The notes under the pieces: model-generated | What the model saw: the letters and a program-made list of their open reading frames with translations, nothing else | Told to the model about the DNA's origin: nothing | Databases searched by the model: none | In this document: one piece after another, positions 29,755 to 37,925 of the stretch | Numbering within the stretch: position 1 is the stretch's first letter | Layout of the letters: every line of letters starts with the position of its first letter | Translations under genes and position numbers: made by a program | Assembly (NCBI RefSeq): GCF_023517795.1 | Contig: NZ_CP082928.1 | Location: 3,658,001 to 3,722,000, forward strand | DNA: 64,000 bases | Origin: Pseudomonas fulva | GTDB lineage: Bacteria > Pseudomonadota > Gammaproteobacteria > Pseudomonadales > Pseudomonadaceae | Direction: 5' to 3'

Positions 29755-30618
29755 ATGCTTCCGTACTTCCTTGGTTGTCCCTCCTGGAACGAACTCGCCT
29801 GGCGCGGCAGCTTTTACCCGCCAGACCTGAACATGAGCGACAGCGTGGAGCACTATTGCCGCGTGTTCAATGCGGTGGAGGGCAACACCACCTTCTATGC
29901 GCGGCCCGACGGGGACAAGCTCGAGCGCTGGGTGGCGCGCATGCCCGCGCATTTTCGCTTCTGCGCCAAGGTGCACAAGGACATCAGCCACGAAGGTGAC
30001 CTGCGTGACCAGGTGGGCAGCACCCAGGCATTTCTCGACCTGCTCGCCCCGCTGGGCGAGCGGGTCACGCCGCTGTGGCTGCAGCTGCCGGCGCAGTTCG
30101 GCCCTTCGCGGTTGGGGGAGCTGGCGGTTTGGCTGGATGAATTCCCTTACCGGCGGATCGCCGTGGAAGTGCGCCATCCGGCATTCTTCGACAAGGGCGA
30201 CGAGGAGCGGGTACTGAATCGGCTGCTTCACGAGCGTGGCGTCGAGCGTATCTGCCTGGATTCCCGGGCGCTGTTCAGTTGCACCTCCAGGGATCCGGCG
30301 GTGCTGCATGCCCAGGCCAAGAAGCCGCGCCTGCCGATTCGCCCGGCGGCGTTCACCGACAGCCCCCAGGTGCGCTTTATCGGCGGGCCCGATCTGGACG
30401 CCAACCAGGCTTTTCTGGAGCCCTGGCTGGACAAGGTGGCGGCCTGGATCGAGCAGGGCCTGACACCCCACGTATTCCTGCATACCCCGGATAATCACCT
30501 GGCCGCGGCCCAGGCATTGCGTTTTCACGAGCTGCTGAGCGAGCGCCTGCCCGGCTTGCCACCGTTGCCGCCGTATACCGACAACGAGCCCAGAGCCGAG
30601 CAGTTGGGGTTGCTTTAA
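29755..30618 (+). CDS. DUF72 (YecE-like) protein
   Basis: 287 residues. DUF72 TIM-barrel-like family: FLGCPSWNELAWRGSFYPPD, FNAVEGNTTFYARPDG, RFCAKVHKDISHEGDL, WLQLPAQFGPSRLGEL and VRFIGGPDLDANQ near the end follow the family pattern, including the conserved TFY and F.K.H.DI.H segments. No enzymatic activity is established. The start ATG at 29755 lies 69 bases after the preceding stop. Confidence 0.85.
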   Translation: MLPYFLGCPSWNELAWRGSFYPPDLNMSDSVEHYCRVFNAVEGNTTFYARPDGDKLERWVARMPAHFRFCAKVHKDISHEGDLRDQVGSTQAFLDLLAPLGERVTPLWLQLPAQFGPSRLGELAVWLDEFPYRRIAVEVRHPAFFDKGDEERVLNRLLHERGVERICLDSRALFSCTSRDPAVLHAQAKKPRLPIRPAAFTDSPQVRFIGGPDLDANQAFLEPWLDKVAAWIEQGLTPHVFLHTPDNHLAAAQALRFHELLSERLPGLPPLPPYTDNEPRAEQLGLL

Positions 30619-30876
30619 GGCAGGAGCAGCCACTCGCCGCTTTTGCTTTTTGATGTTTCTGCTGCTCGGCAATAGCAGACGACATCAATCGCCCCTTCAG
30701 GAGGCCGAATGGAATCGTTGTATAGGGGGACGAGCCGCATGGATGCGACGAGAGGCCTGATGGGCCATGGATGGCCCTTCCAGGCCGGCCCCCGGAACGA
30801 CGATGCAATGAGGGAACCCCAGCGCAGCTGGGGCTGGATGTCGGGGCTAGACTTTTTGGTTACTTTTGGGGCAATG
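30619..30876. repeat. dispersed extragenic repeat, interrupted by the IS
   Basis: No gene fits in 30619-30960. The sequence holds a string of short palindromes: GGGCCATGGATGGCCC (about 30761-30776), CCCCAGC/GCTGGGG (about 30818-30835) and a left arm GGTTACTTTTGG (30858-30869). The right arm CCAAAAGTAACC continues at 32151-32162 on the far side of the IS. I recall similar blocks in many Pseudomonas intergenic regions; that is memory, not a search. Confidence 0.5.
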
Positions 30877-32143
30877 CTGTACGGACCGGAGACATAGCTG
30901 ACAGGTGTACGGGGACATGGTTGACACTTTCGGTGAGTAGACCTTGCCGGGAGTCCCACCATGCCCTGGAATACGAGAGATGCTATGAGCCTGAAGGAAG
31001 AGTTCGTTGCCTTGGCGTTAGATGCCGCCAGCAACCGACGAGAGTTATGTCGGCGTTTCGGTATCAGTCCGCAAACAGCATACAAATGGCTACGCCGCTA
31101 TGCAGAGCATGGCTCCGAAGGATTGCAGGAGCACTCAAGGCGGCCGCACAGCAGCCCCTCTCAGACGCTACCGGATCTTGAGGCAAAGGTTGTCGCCTTG
31201 CGTCGCGAGCACCCTGCCTGGGGCGGGCGCAAGATTAGCCATGTGCTGAACTGTTCCATTGCGCCCAGCACGGTCACCAATGTTTTGCATCGACACGGCT
31301 TGGTCGAGCCAGCAGGCGAGGAGATCAAGAAGCCTTGGCTGCGCTTTGAGCATGATGCGCCCAATGACCTCTGGCAGATGGACTTCAAAGGCTATTTTCA
31401 GACCGCTGAGGGTCATTGCCACCCACTTACCGTGGTGGACGATCACTCGCGCTTCAGCCTTGCGATCCAGGCTTGTGGCAATCAACAGCGTCTGACGGTT
31501 CAGGAGAAGCTCATTGAGATCTTTCGCTGTTACGGTTTACCGGCGCGCATCAATGTGGATAACGGCCCGCCCTGGGGGTCACCACGTAACCCGGGAGAAC
31601 TCTCTGAGCTCGGTGTTTGGCTGGTCAGGCTAGGCGTCAGGTTAAGTTTCAGCCGTCCTTACCATCCTCAAACCAATGGTAAGTGCGAGCGATTTCATCG
31701 AGCACTCAAGCTCGAAGCCCTCAAGGGCAAACACTTTCATAGTTTGGATGAGGCGCAAGCCGCCTTGGATCGCTGGCGCAACATCTACAACCATCAACGG
31801 CCTCACGAAGCCCTGGGCTATCAGGTGCCGATGTCACGTTACCGCATGAGCCCCTGGCGATTTCCTGAGACGCTGCCTGAGTTCGAATATGGCGTGGATG
31901 ACGTGCTGACCAAGGTCTATCACAACCGCTTGCGCTTCAGGAAACGCTACTTCCGTGTCGCCAAAGGGCTAGCTGGGCAACTGGTTGCTGTCCGTCCTCG
32001 TGCAGACAGTGACTTATTATTTGACCTGTATTTTTGTCATCACCATCTTCGAACCATCGACCTGAACATGCCGGATTATTAGCGTCCATAATGTGTCAAC
32101 CATGTCCCCGCACATGCGTCCACTATGTCTCCGGTCCGTACAG
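30877..32143 (+). mobile_element. intact IS481-family insertion sequence
   Basis: 1267 bp. Outer inverted repeats of 21 bp (30877-30897 and 32123-32143) are perfect. After a diverged 12-base spacer, a second perfect inverted repeat of 18 bp follows (30910-30927 and 32093-32110), so each end is 51 bp and bipartite. A 7-bp direct duplication GGCAATG flanks it (30870-30876 and 32144-32150). One complete transposase is inside. The perfect ends and duplication indicate a recent, possibly still active copy. It lies in the loop of a host palindrome. Confidence 0.9.
30961..32082 (+). CDS. IS481-family transposase
   Basis: 373 residues. The N-terminal helix-turn-helix region is ASNRRELCRRFGISPQTAYK (about 22-41), with a second helix-turn-helix further on. 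The catalytic DDE domain (retroviral integrase fold) shows LWQMDFKGYF (first Asp), RINVDNGPPWG (second Asp) and HPQTNGKCERFHRALK (Glu). The start MPWNTRDAMSLKEEF fits IS481 proteins; GGGAG lies 8 bases before ATG 30961. No frameshift or stop. Its codon use and lower GC differ from the neighbours, fitting acquisition. Confidence 0.93.
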   Translation: MPWNTRDAMSLKEEFVALALDAASNRRELCRRFGISPQTAYKWLRRYAEHGSEGLQEHSRRPHSSPSQTLPDLEAKVVALRREHPAWGGRKISHVLNCSIAPSTVTNVLHRHGLVEPAGEEIKKPWLRFEHDAPNDLWQMDFKGYFQTAEGHCHPLTVVDDHSRFSLAIQACGNQQRLTVQEKLIEIFRCYGLPARINVDNGPPWGSPRNPGELSELGVWLVRLGVRLSFSRPYHPQTNGKCERFHRALKLEALKGKHFHSLDEAQAALDRWRNIYNHQRPHEALGYQVPMSRYRMSPWRFPETLPEFEYGVDDVLTKVYHNRLRFRKRYFRVAKGLAGQLVAVRPRADSDLLFDLYFCHHHLRTIDLNMPDY

Positions 32144-32242
32144 GGCAATGCCAAAAGTAACCCGCTCGTCAGAGCGGAACCGAACGTACAAACAACACGT
32201 TGATGCTGGCTGACTCGCTGTAGCAGCTATGCTCGTGATTTT

Positions 32243-32265
32243 CGCGGGCATGGCCCGCTCCCACA
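32243..32265 (+). repeat. REP-type extragenic palindrome
   Basis: CGCGGGCATGGCCCGCTCCCACA, a GCGGG-CATG-CCCGC hairpin followed by TCCCACA, matches the typical Pseudomonas REP form. It lies just downstream of the DUF1513 gene end. The same motif recurs at 50310-50364. Confidence 0.7.
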
Positions 32266-32305
32266 AATACTCCGCCGATGTCCGCTCTCGCCACCTTCCT
32301 GGCCG

Positions 32306-33406
32306 TCAAGCCAGGCGCAGGTGGTTGTCCCAGAAGCCGGCCGGCAGTTCCAGGGGCTGCATGGCGATGCGTTCGCTGCGGCAGTCGTAGAGGCGGCAAC
32401 GGCCGATACCGGCGCTGACCACGAAACCGTTCTCCACCGCGCCGACGCCGGCGCAATCGGGCAGGGCGGCGTCCAGGCGCACCGCGCCGTTGTCCAGGTC
32501 CCAGATGAACAGGCGATTGCCCCGCGGTGCGGTCATCGCCAACAGGCGCAGGTCGCTGTGCACCGCCACGCTGGCAGTGTACTGGCTCATCATCTGGCGC
32601 TGTGCATCGGCCATGGGGAAGTGCTGGAACGGCTGGCCCGGGCGCTTGATCGCCACCAGCGGCACGGCGTCCATGGCATCGCCCATGTATTGCTGGCCGC
32701 TGACCACGGTGCCGTCGCTGGCCACGGCCAGGTGGCGCACGCTGTTCATCGGCTCGGGCAGCTGTTCCTTGCTGCGCAGGGTACCGTCGCGGCCCATCAG
32801 CACCAGGCTGGCCTCCATGGCGTCGAGGTTCATCTCCACCCGGCTTTCCGCCTCGGTGCGAATGCCGCCGTTGGCCACCACCAGGGTTTCACCGTCGGGC
32901 ATCCACAGCAGCTGGTGCGGGCCCAGGCCGTGGCTGGACAGCTCGTCGCGGTGCACCAGGCGCTCGCCTTCCAGGCGATAGGCGCCGATCACGCCACGAC
33001 CGGGGTCGCGGGTGTCGTTCTCGGTGGCGTACAGCCATTCGCCGTCCTTGTGGAACACCGCGTGGCCGTAGAAGTGCCGATCCTGCTCGCTGTGCAGGGT
33101 CTGCAGCAGGCGGCCATCGCGGGTGTCGATCAGGTAGCTTTCGGTGCTAGGGCGGCGCCCGACGAACAGCGCCATGGGCAGGCTGGGGTGGGGCACCACG
33201 TCATGGCAGCGCTCGGTCACCTGGGTGACGAAGGCGCGCTCGCCATCGAGGCGATAGCCGACCGCATAGTGCTTGCCGCCTTCATCGTTGCGCGCTGACA
33301 GCAGCAGCGGCTGGTGGCCGGTATGGGTCAGCTTCCAGCCGCCGACGGCGCCGGCCGCCAGCAGGGTGGCGCTCAGGCCGAGGAATGCCCGGCGTTTCAT
33401 GGTCAT
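32306..33406 (-). CDS. DUF1513 protein, Tat signal, beta-propeller-like
   Basis: 366 residues. The N-terminus MTMKRRAFLGLSATLLAAGA is a twin-arginine signal. The mature part has repeated strand patterns with GPHQLLWMPDGETLVVANGG, SVRHLAVASDGTVV and the end GFWDNHLRLA, matching DUF1513, which is a propeller-like periplasmic family. It is the last gene of an operon with an imelysin lipoprotein and a DUF1111 di-haem protein (only 3 bases from the imelysin stop). This set corresponds to P. aeruginosa PA4371-PA4373 and is iron-regulated there. Its function is unknown; a role in iron acquisition is inferred from context. Confidence 0.85.
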   Translation of the reverse strand: MTMKRRAFLGLSATLLAAGAVGGWKLTHTGHQPLLLSARNDEGGKHYAVGYRLDGERAFVTQVTERCHDVVPHPSLPMALFVGRRPSTESYLIDTRDGRLLQTLHSEQDRHFYGHAVFHKDGEWLYATENDTRDPGRGVIGAYRLEGERLVHRDELSSHGLGPHQLLWMPDGETLVVANGGIRTEAESRVEMNLDAMEASLVLMGRDGTLRSKEQLPEPMNSVRHLAVASDGTVVSGQQYMGDAMDAVPLVAIKRPGQPFQHFPMADAQRQMMSQYTASVAVHSDLRLLAMTAPRGNRLFIWDLDNGAVRLDAALPDCAGVGAVENGFVVSAGIGRCRLYDCRSERIAMQPLELPAGFWDNHLRLA

Positions 33407-33409
33407 GGT

Positions 33410-34471
33410 TCAGTCTCCGTCGTGGGCGTTGAAGCCCAGCTGGATGCCCAGCGCCCGGGCCAGCTCGCCTTCGTGCAGGCGGTGCAGCACGTTGAGGCTG
33501 TCGTAGAAGGCGTTGAGACTCTGGCGGCCGGCGTCGTTGGCGAGCAGTTCGCCGAGCGGGCGCTGCAGGCCGGCGAGCTGCTTGCGGCTCTCGGCGTAGG
33601 CAGCATCGATGCGTTTCTTCAGATCGGCCTGATCGCTGCCGAGCAGGGCCTGCAGGCCGTCATTCTTGGCGCCGTGCCAGAGCTGCTCGGCGCCGCTCAG
33701 AGCGGCACCCAGGTTGCTCAGGCTGGCCTGGCTGCGCCAGGCTTCGGCCTGGTAGGGCTGCGGCACACCCTTGCTCTGCCGGCCCAGGGGGGCGCCGAGC
33801 TTCTTCTTCAGGCCGTCGATGGCGCTGACCTGGGTGCGCAGCATGTCGGAAATCGCCTCGCCCGCTTCGGCGTACCGCTCGTTGGGGAAGGTGCGAAACA
33901 GCGCCAGGGCGCCTTCGTCGCCTTGCCACTTTTCCAGCACCGTGCTGGCCAGTGCCTGCTGGTGCTCGCCGATGGCTACCAGCAGCGGGCAATAACGGGC
34001 TTTCTGCTCGGCGTTGTGCAGGTCGATCTCGGGGTCGAACATCAGGTATTCGTATGCGGTGAGCCCCTGGACCACCACGCTGGCCTTTTCCAGATCGGCC
34101 GCGCCGAGTTGCGGCTTGGCCTTGACCAGCGCCTCGACCTGGCGGGCCACCAGGTTCTTCTTGTCCGGCCAGAACTGCACCTGCCAGGCGCGGTTGCCTT
34201 CGGCCAGCGGCCCCACCGCCAGTGGCTGCAGGCTGGCCCAGGCGCTCTGGGCGGTGAAGAAGGCTTGGCGGGCGCTGCCCAGGTCTTCCTGGCCGGCGCA
34301 GAACGCCTTGGCGCTGCTGGCCAGGGCAACATCCGCCTCCTTCCAGGTGGCGTGGGCCGGTAGCAACACGCCTTCGGCCAGCGCCGAACTGGTGGTGGCC
34401 TGTGGGTCGGCCGGCGAACAGGCAGCCAGGGTCAGGCCCAGCAGGGCGACGGTCAGCGGAGAACGAATCAT
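33410..34471 (-). CDS. imelysin-family lipoprotein
   Basis: 353 residues. Lipobox LAAC (Cys18 in GLTLAACSPADP). Imelysin (peptidase M75) domain: helical, with QVQFWPDKKNLVARQVEALV and GLTAYEYLMFDPE, where the usual GxHxxE becomes T-A-Y-E-Y, so a key His is missing. Imelysins such as EfeO-type M75 bind iron rather than cleave peptides. It sits between the DUF1111 gene (10 bases upstream) and DUF1513 (3 bases downstream) in one operon. Likely periplasmic iron or haem handling by family association. Confidence 0.86.
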   Translation of the reverse strand: MIRSPLTVALLGLTLAACSPADPQATTSSALAEGVLLPAHATWKEADVALASSAKAFCAGQEDLGSARQAFFTAQSAWASLQPLAVGPLAEGNRAWQVQFWPDKKNLVARQVEALVKAKPQLGAADLEKASVVVQGLTAYEYLMFDPEIDLHNAEQKARYCPLLVAIGEHQQALASTVLEKWQGDEGALALFRTFPNERYAEAGEAISDMLRTQVSAIDGLKKKLGAPLGRQSKGVPQPYQAEAWRSQASLSNLGAALSGAEQLWHGAKNDGLQALLGSDQADLKKRIDAAYAESRKQLAGLQRPLGELLANDAGRQSLNAFYDSLNVLHRLHEGELARALGIQLGFNAHDGD

Positions 34472-34481
34472 GCGCGGCTCC

Positions 34482-35900
34482 TTACAGTGAGTTCAGAAAG
34501 GCCAGGAGCGCGGCGCGCTCCTCGCTGGAAAATTGCAGCACCCGCTGCTTGGCTGCTTCGGCTTCGCCGCCGTGCCAGGCGATGGCTTCGAGCAGGTTGC
34601 GGGCGCGGCCATCGTGCAGGAACTGGGTATGGCCGCTGACCGTTTCGGTCAGGCCGATGCCCCACAGCGGCGCGGTGCGCCACTGGCGACCATTGGCAAG
34701 AAACTCGTCGCGGCCATCGGCCAGGCCGTCGCCCATGTCATGCAGCAACAGATCGCTATAGGGGCGAATGGTCTGGCCTGCCAGCTCCGGTTCGGCGGCA
34801 TCGGCGGCGGTAACGAAGCTGGGCGTGTGGCAGCCCTGGCAGCCGGCACGGTGGAACAGGCTCTTGCCGGCCAGCACCTGGGCGTCGTCGACACCACGGC
34901 GCGCCGGCACGGCGAGGTTGCGGGTGTAGAACAGCACCATGCTCATGATGTTGTCGCTGACTTCCGGCTGGCCGCCATGGGGCGCTTGGCGGCAGGCGGT
35001 CGGCGCCTCGGTGCAGCCGTCGGTGGGCAGCAGATTGCTGGTCAGGCCCATGTCCTGCAGGAAGGCGTGGGCGTTCTGCTGCTCGAGCGTCGGTTGCCCG
35101 GCCTTCCAGCCGAAACGGCCAAGGACGGTTTGCTGACGTGCATCGTCCCACACCCGATTGGGCTGGCCCCTGATGCCATCGCCGTTGCGATCATCCGGGT
35201 CGGCGTTGGCCAAGATCGCTGCTTCGGGAATCGCCTCGAGCAGCCCCAGGCCGATCATCGGCGGAGCGACGCGCGCCGAGAACAGGGTGGCCGGGTGCAT
35301 CGGCCCGTAGCCAAGCTGGCTGATATTCAGCTGCGGTTTGCGCAGCTCGATACTGTAGCCGTCGGCGAAGCGCACCTGCTCGGTGCTGTATTCGACGCGC
35401 ACCTTGCCTTCCGGGGCAACGCCGGGGTTGGCCATGTCCTGCAGCTGGGCGCCGTAGGTAGGCTCGGGCAGCACACCGAGGCGCTCCAGTACGGCACGGT
35501 CGGCGTCACCAGCCGGAATCGACAGGCGTACCAGCATCGACATCGCGTTGACGCTGCCTGGCTCTGGCGGGTGGCCGCGGCCATCGCGGACATGACAGTT
35601 CTGGCAGGCATTGGTGTTGAACAGCGGGCCGAGACCGTCACGGGCCGTGGTGGTCGAGGGGGCGATCACCCAGGGGTTGCGAAAGAAGCTGTTGCCCACG
35701 CTGAAGTCCAGGCGGCGTTCGGGCGCCAGATTGGCGGAGGGCAGGGAGAAGGCCACGCGGTCGCTGCGTGACACGGTGGCAGCGCCGCCGGACAGTGCTT
35801 CGCCGGGTTCGGCTGCGGTGAAAGTCGGCGACTTGTCGCAGGCGGTCAGGCCGAGAGCCAGAAACAACAGTGGCAACAGGCGACCGGGTGACGCTGGCAT
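34482..35900 (-). CDS. di-haem DUF1111 oxidoreductase (lipoprotein)
   Basis: 472 residues. Lipobox LTAC (Cys20 in LGLTACDKSP). Two c-type haem sites, CQNCH (about residue 97) and CQGCH (about 358), each in a cytochrome-like context with a distal Met candidate. The fold resembles a di-haem peroxidase/thiol oxidoreductase. First gene of the iron-linked operon DUF1111-imelysin-DUF1513. A possible Fur site overlaps its upstream region (35958-35976). It may oxidise ferrous iron for the imelysin partner, by analogy to P19/EfeO-type systems; that is inference. Confidence 0.87.
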   Translation of the reverse strand: MPASPGRLLPLLFLALGLTACDKSPTFTAAEPGEALSGGAATVSRSDRVAFSLPSANLAPERRLDFSVGNSFFRNPWVIAPSTTTARDGLGPLFNTNACQNCHVRDGRGHPPEPGSVNAMSMLVRLSIPAGDADRAVLERLGVLPEPTYGAQLQDMANPGVAPEGKVRVEYSTEQVRFADGYSIELRKPQLNISQLGYGPMHPATLFSARVAPPMIGLGLLEAIPEAAILANADPDDRNGDGIRGQPNRVWDDARQQTVLGRFGWKAGQPTLEQQNAHAFLQDMGLTSNLLPTDGCTEAPTACRQAPHGGQPEVSDNIMSMVLFYTRNLAVPARRGVDDAQVLAGKSLFHRAGCQGCHTPSFVTAADAAEPELAGQTIRPYSDLLLHDMGDGLADGRDEFLANGRQWRTAPLWGIGLTETVSGHTQFLHDGRARNLLEAIAWHGGEAEAAKQRVLQFSSEERAALLAFLNSL

Positions 35901-35957
35901 GGATGATCCGCAGGGCAGAAATCGAGGGCGGGAATCTTAGCAGTCTGCGCCGGTTTA

Positions 35958-35976
35958 AATAAGATGGATTTGCGTT
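35958..35976. promoter_or_regulatory. possible Fur box upstream of the DUF1111 operon
   Basis: The 19-mer AATAAGATGGATTTGCGTT matches AATGAGAATGATTATCATT at 13 of 19 positions. It lies about 58 bases before the DUF1111 start, overlapping the stop of the SH3-like gene. It is weaker than the icmP site at 37838. Iron control of the homologous operon is known in P. aeruginosa. Confidence 0.35.
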
Positions 35977-36341
35977 TAATCGGCCAGCGCAACCAGGCTC
36001 TGCGCCGGAACCCAGCCGGTTTCGCCGCTGACCTCGCGCAGGCACCATAGCCAGCCGTTGAGGTGGCGGCTGGCAACCAGGTGTTCGTTGATCCGGGTAT
36101 CCAGTTCCCGCGCGGTATAGCCTTCCAGCGCACGTGCGCTACCGTCGCCAAGCAATTCGAGAATGCTCAGCGGCACCCAGCCGCCAGGGTGTGCGTCGGT
36201 GCGGCAGAAATACCAGTCTTGCCAGTCTTCAGGGCCGTCGTAGCGCTCGCCAAGCTGAAGCAGGGTTCCGGCGTCGAAGCCGATGGGGTCCGGATATTCG
36301 CTCCGGTGGGCGGTGACGACCACATAGCATGTGGGCTTCAT
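35976..36341 (-). CDS. SH3-like domain protein, two tandem repeats
   Basis: 121 residues, no signal peptide. Two related SH3-like halves: DWYFCRTDAHPGGWVPLSIL (about 42-61) and GWLWCLREVSGETGWVPAQS (about 96-115), each with the W-x-x-C-x...G-G/T-W-V-P core. It is a small soluble ligand-binding module; its partner is unknown. GGAGG lies before ATG 36341. It sits between icmP and the DUF1111 operon, but a terminator (36383-36414) separates it from icmP, so it probably has its own promoter. Confidence 0.75.
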   Translation of the reverse strand: MKPTCYVVVTAHRSEYPDPIGFDAGTLLQLGERYDGPEDWQDWYFCRTDAHPGGWVPLSILELLGDGSARALEGYTARELDTRINEHLVASRHLNGWLWCLREVSGETGWVPAQSLVALAD

Positions 36342-36382
36342 GAATACCTCCTGTGCTCGCGACGTGGTACGCCGCCAGGCAC

Positions 36383-36414
36383 AAAAAAGCCGGTGCGAAA
36401 CCGCGCACCGGCTT
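36383..36414 (-). terminator. Rho-independent terminator (icmP)
   Basis: On the minus strand AAGCCGGTGCG, a short loop and CGCACCGGCTT, followed by a run of T (AAAAAA at 36383-36388 on the plus strand). It lies 26 bases after the icmP stop. Confidence 0.85.
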
Positions 36415-36439
36415 GTTCATCGCTCGGTTACCGTGCCGA

Positions 36440-37777
<1,338 letters not shown>

Positions 37778-37837
37778 GACGAAATCCTTTGCGTGTTAAT
37801 GGAGAGTACGCGTGGTGCTCCACGCGGGCTGCAACAT

Positions 37838-37856
37838 AATGCGAAAGATTTGCATT
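37838..37856. promoter_or_regulatory. Fur-box candidate for icmP
   Basis: AATGCGAAAGATTTGCATT is a near-perfect 19-bp palindrome (arms AATGC/GCATT and AAA/TTT) and matches the Fur consensus in most positions. It sits 61-79 bases upstream of the icmP ATG. Iron repression of icmP homologues is known; this exact site is inferred. Confidence 0.6.
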
Positions 37857-37882
37857 TTAAGCAAAGGGTCGATGTGCCAGCA

Positions 37883-37910
37883 CCGGATCGCGCCGGCTGG
37901 CGCGATCCGG
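37883..37910 (-). terminator. strong hairpin after bifA
   Basis: CCGGATCGCGCC, loop GGCT, GGCGCGATCCGG: a perfect 12-bp stem, 15 bases beyond the bifA stop. The T run is on the plus strand side (TTTT 37911-37914), so on the minus strand it lacks a T tract. It may still block read-through into icmP. Confidence 0.5.
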
Positions 37911-37925
37911 TTTTGAGGCGGGAGG

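Noticed and set aside
30910-32110. Inner 18-bp inverted repeats seen as a second IS nested in a larger one
   Set aside because: Only one transposase is present, the outer 21-bp repeats are perfect and the target duplication flanks the outer ends, so the whole 1267 bp moves as one unit.
33410-34471. Imelysin treated as an active peptidase
   Set aside because: The GxHxxE motif is altered, and the family is better described as iron-binding, so no protease activity is claimed.
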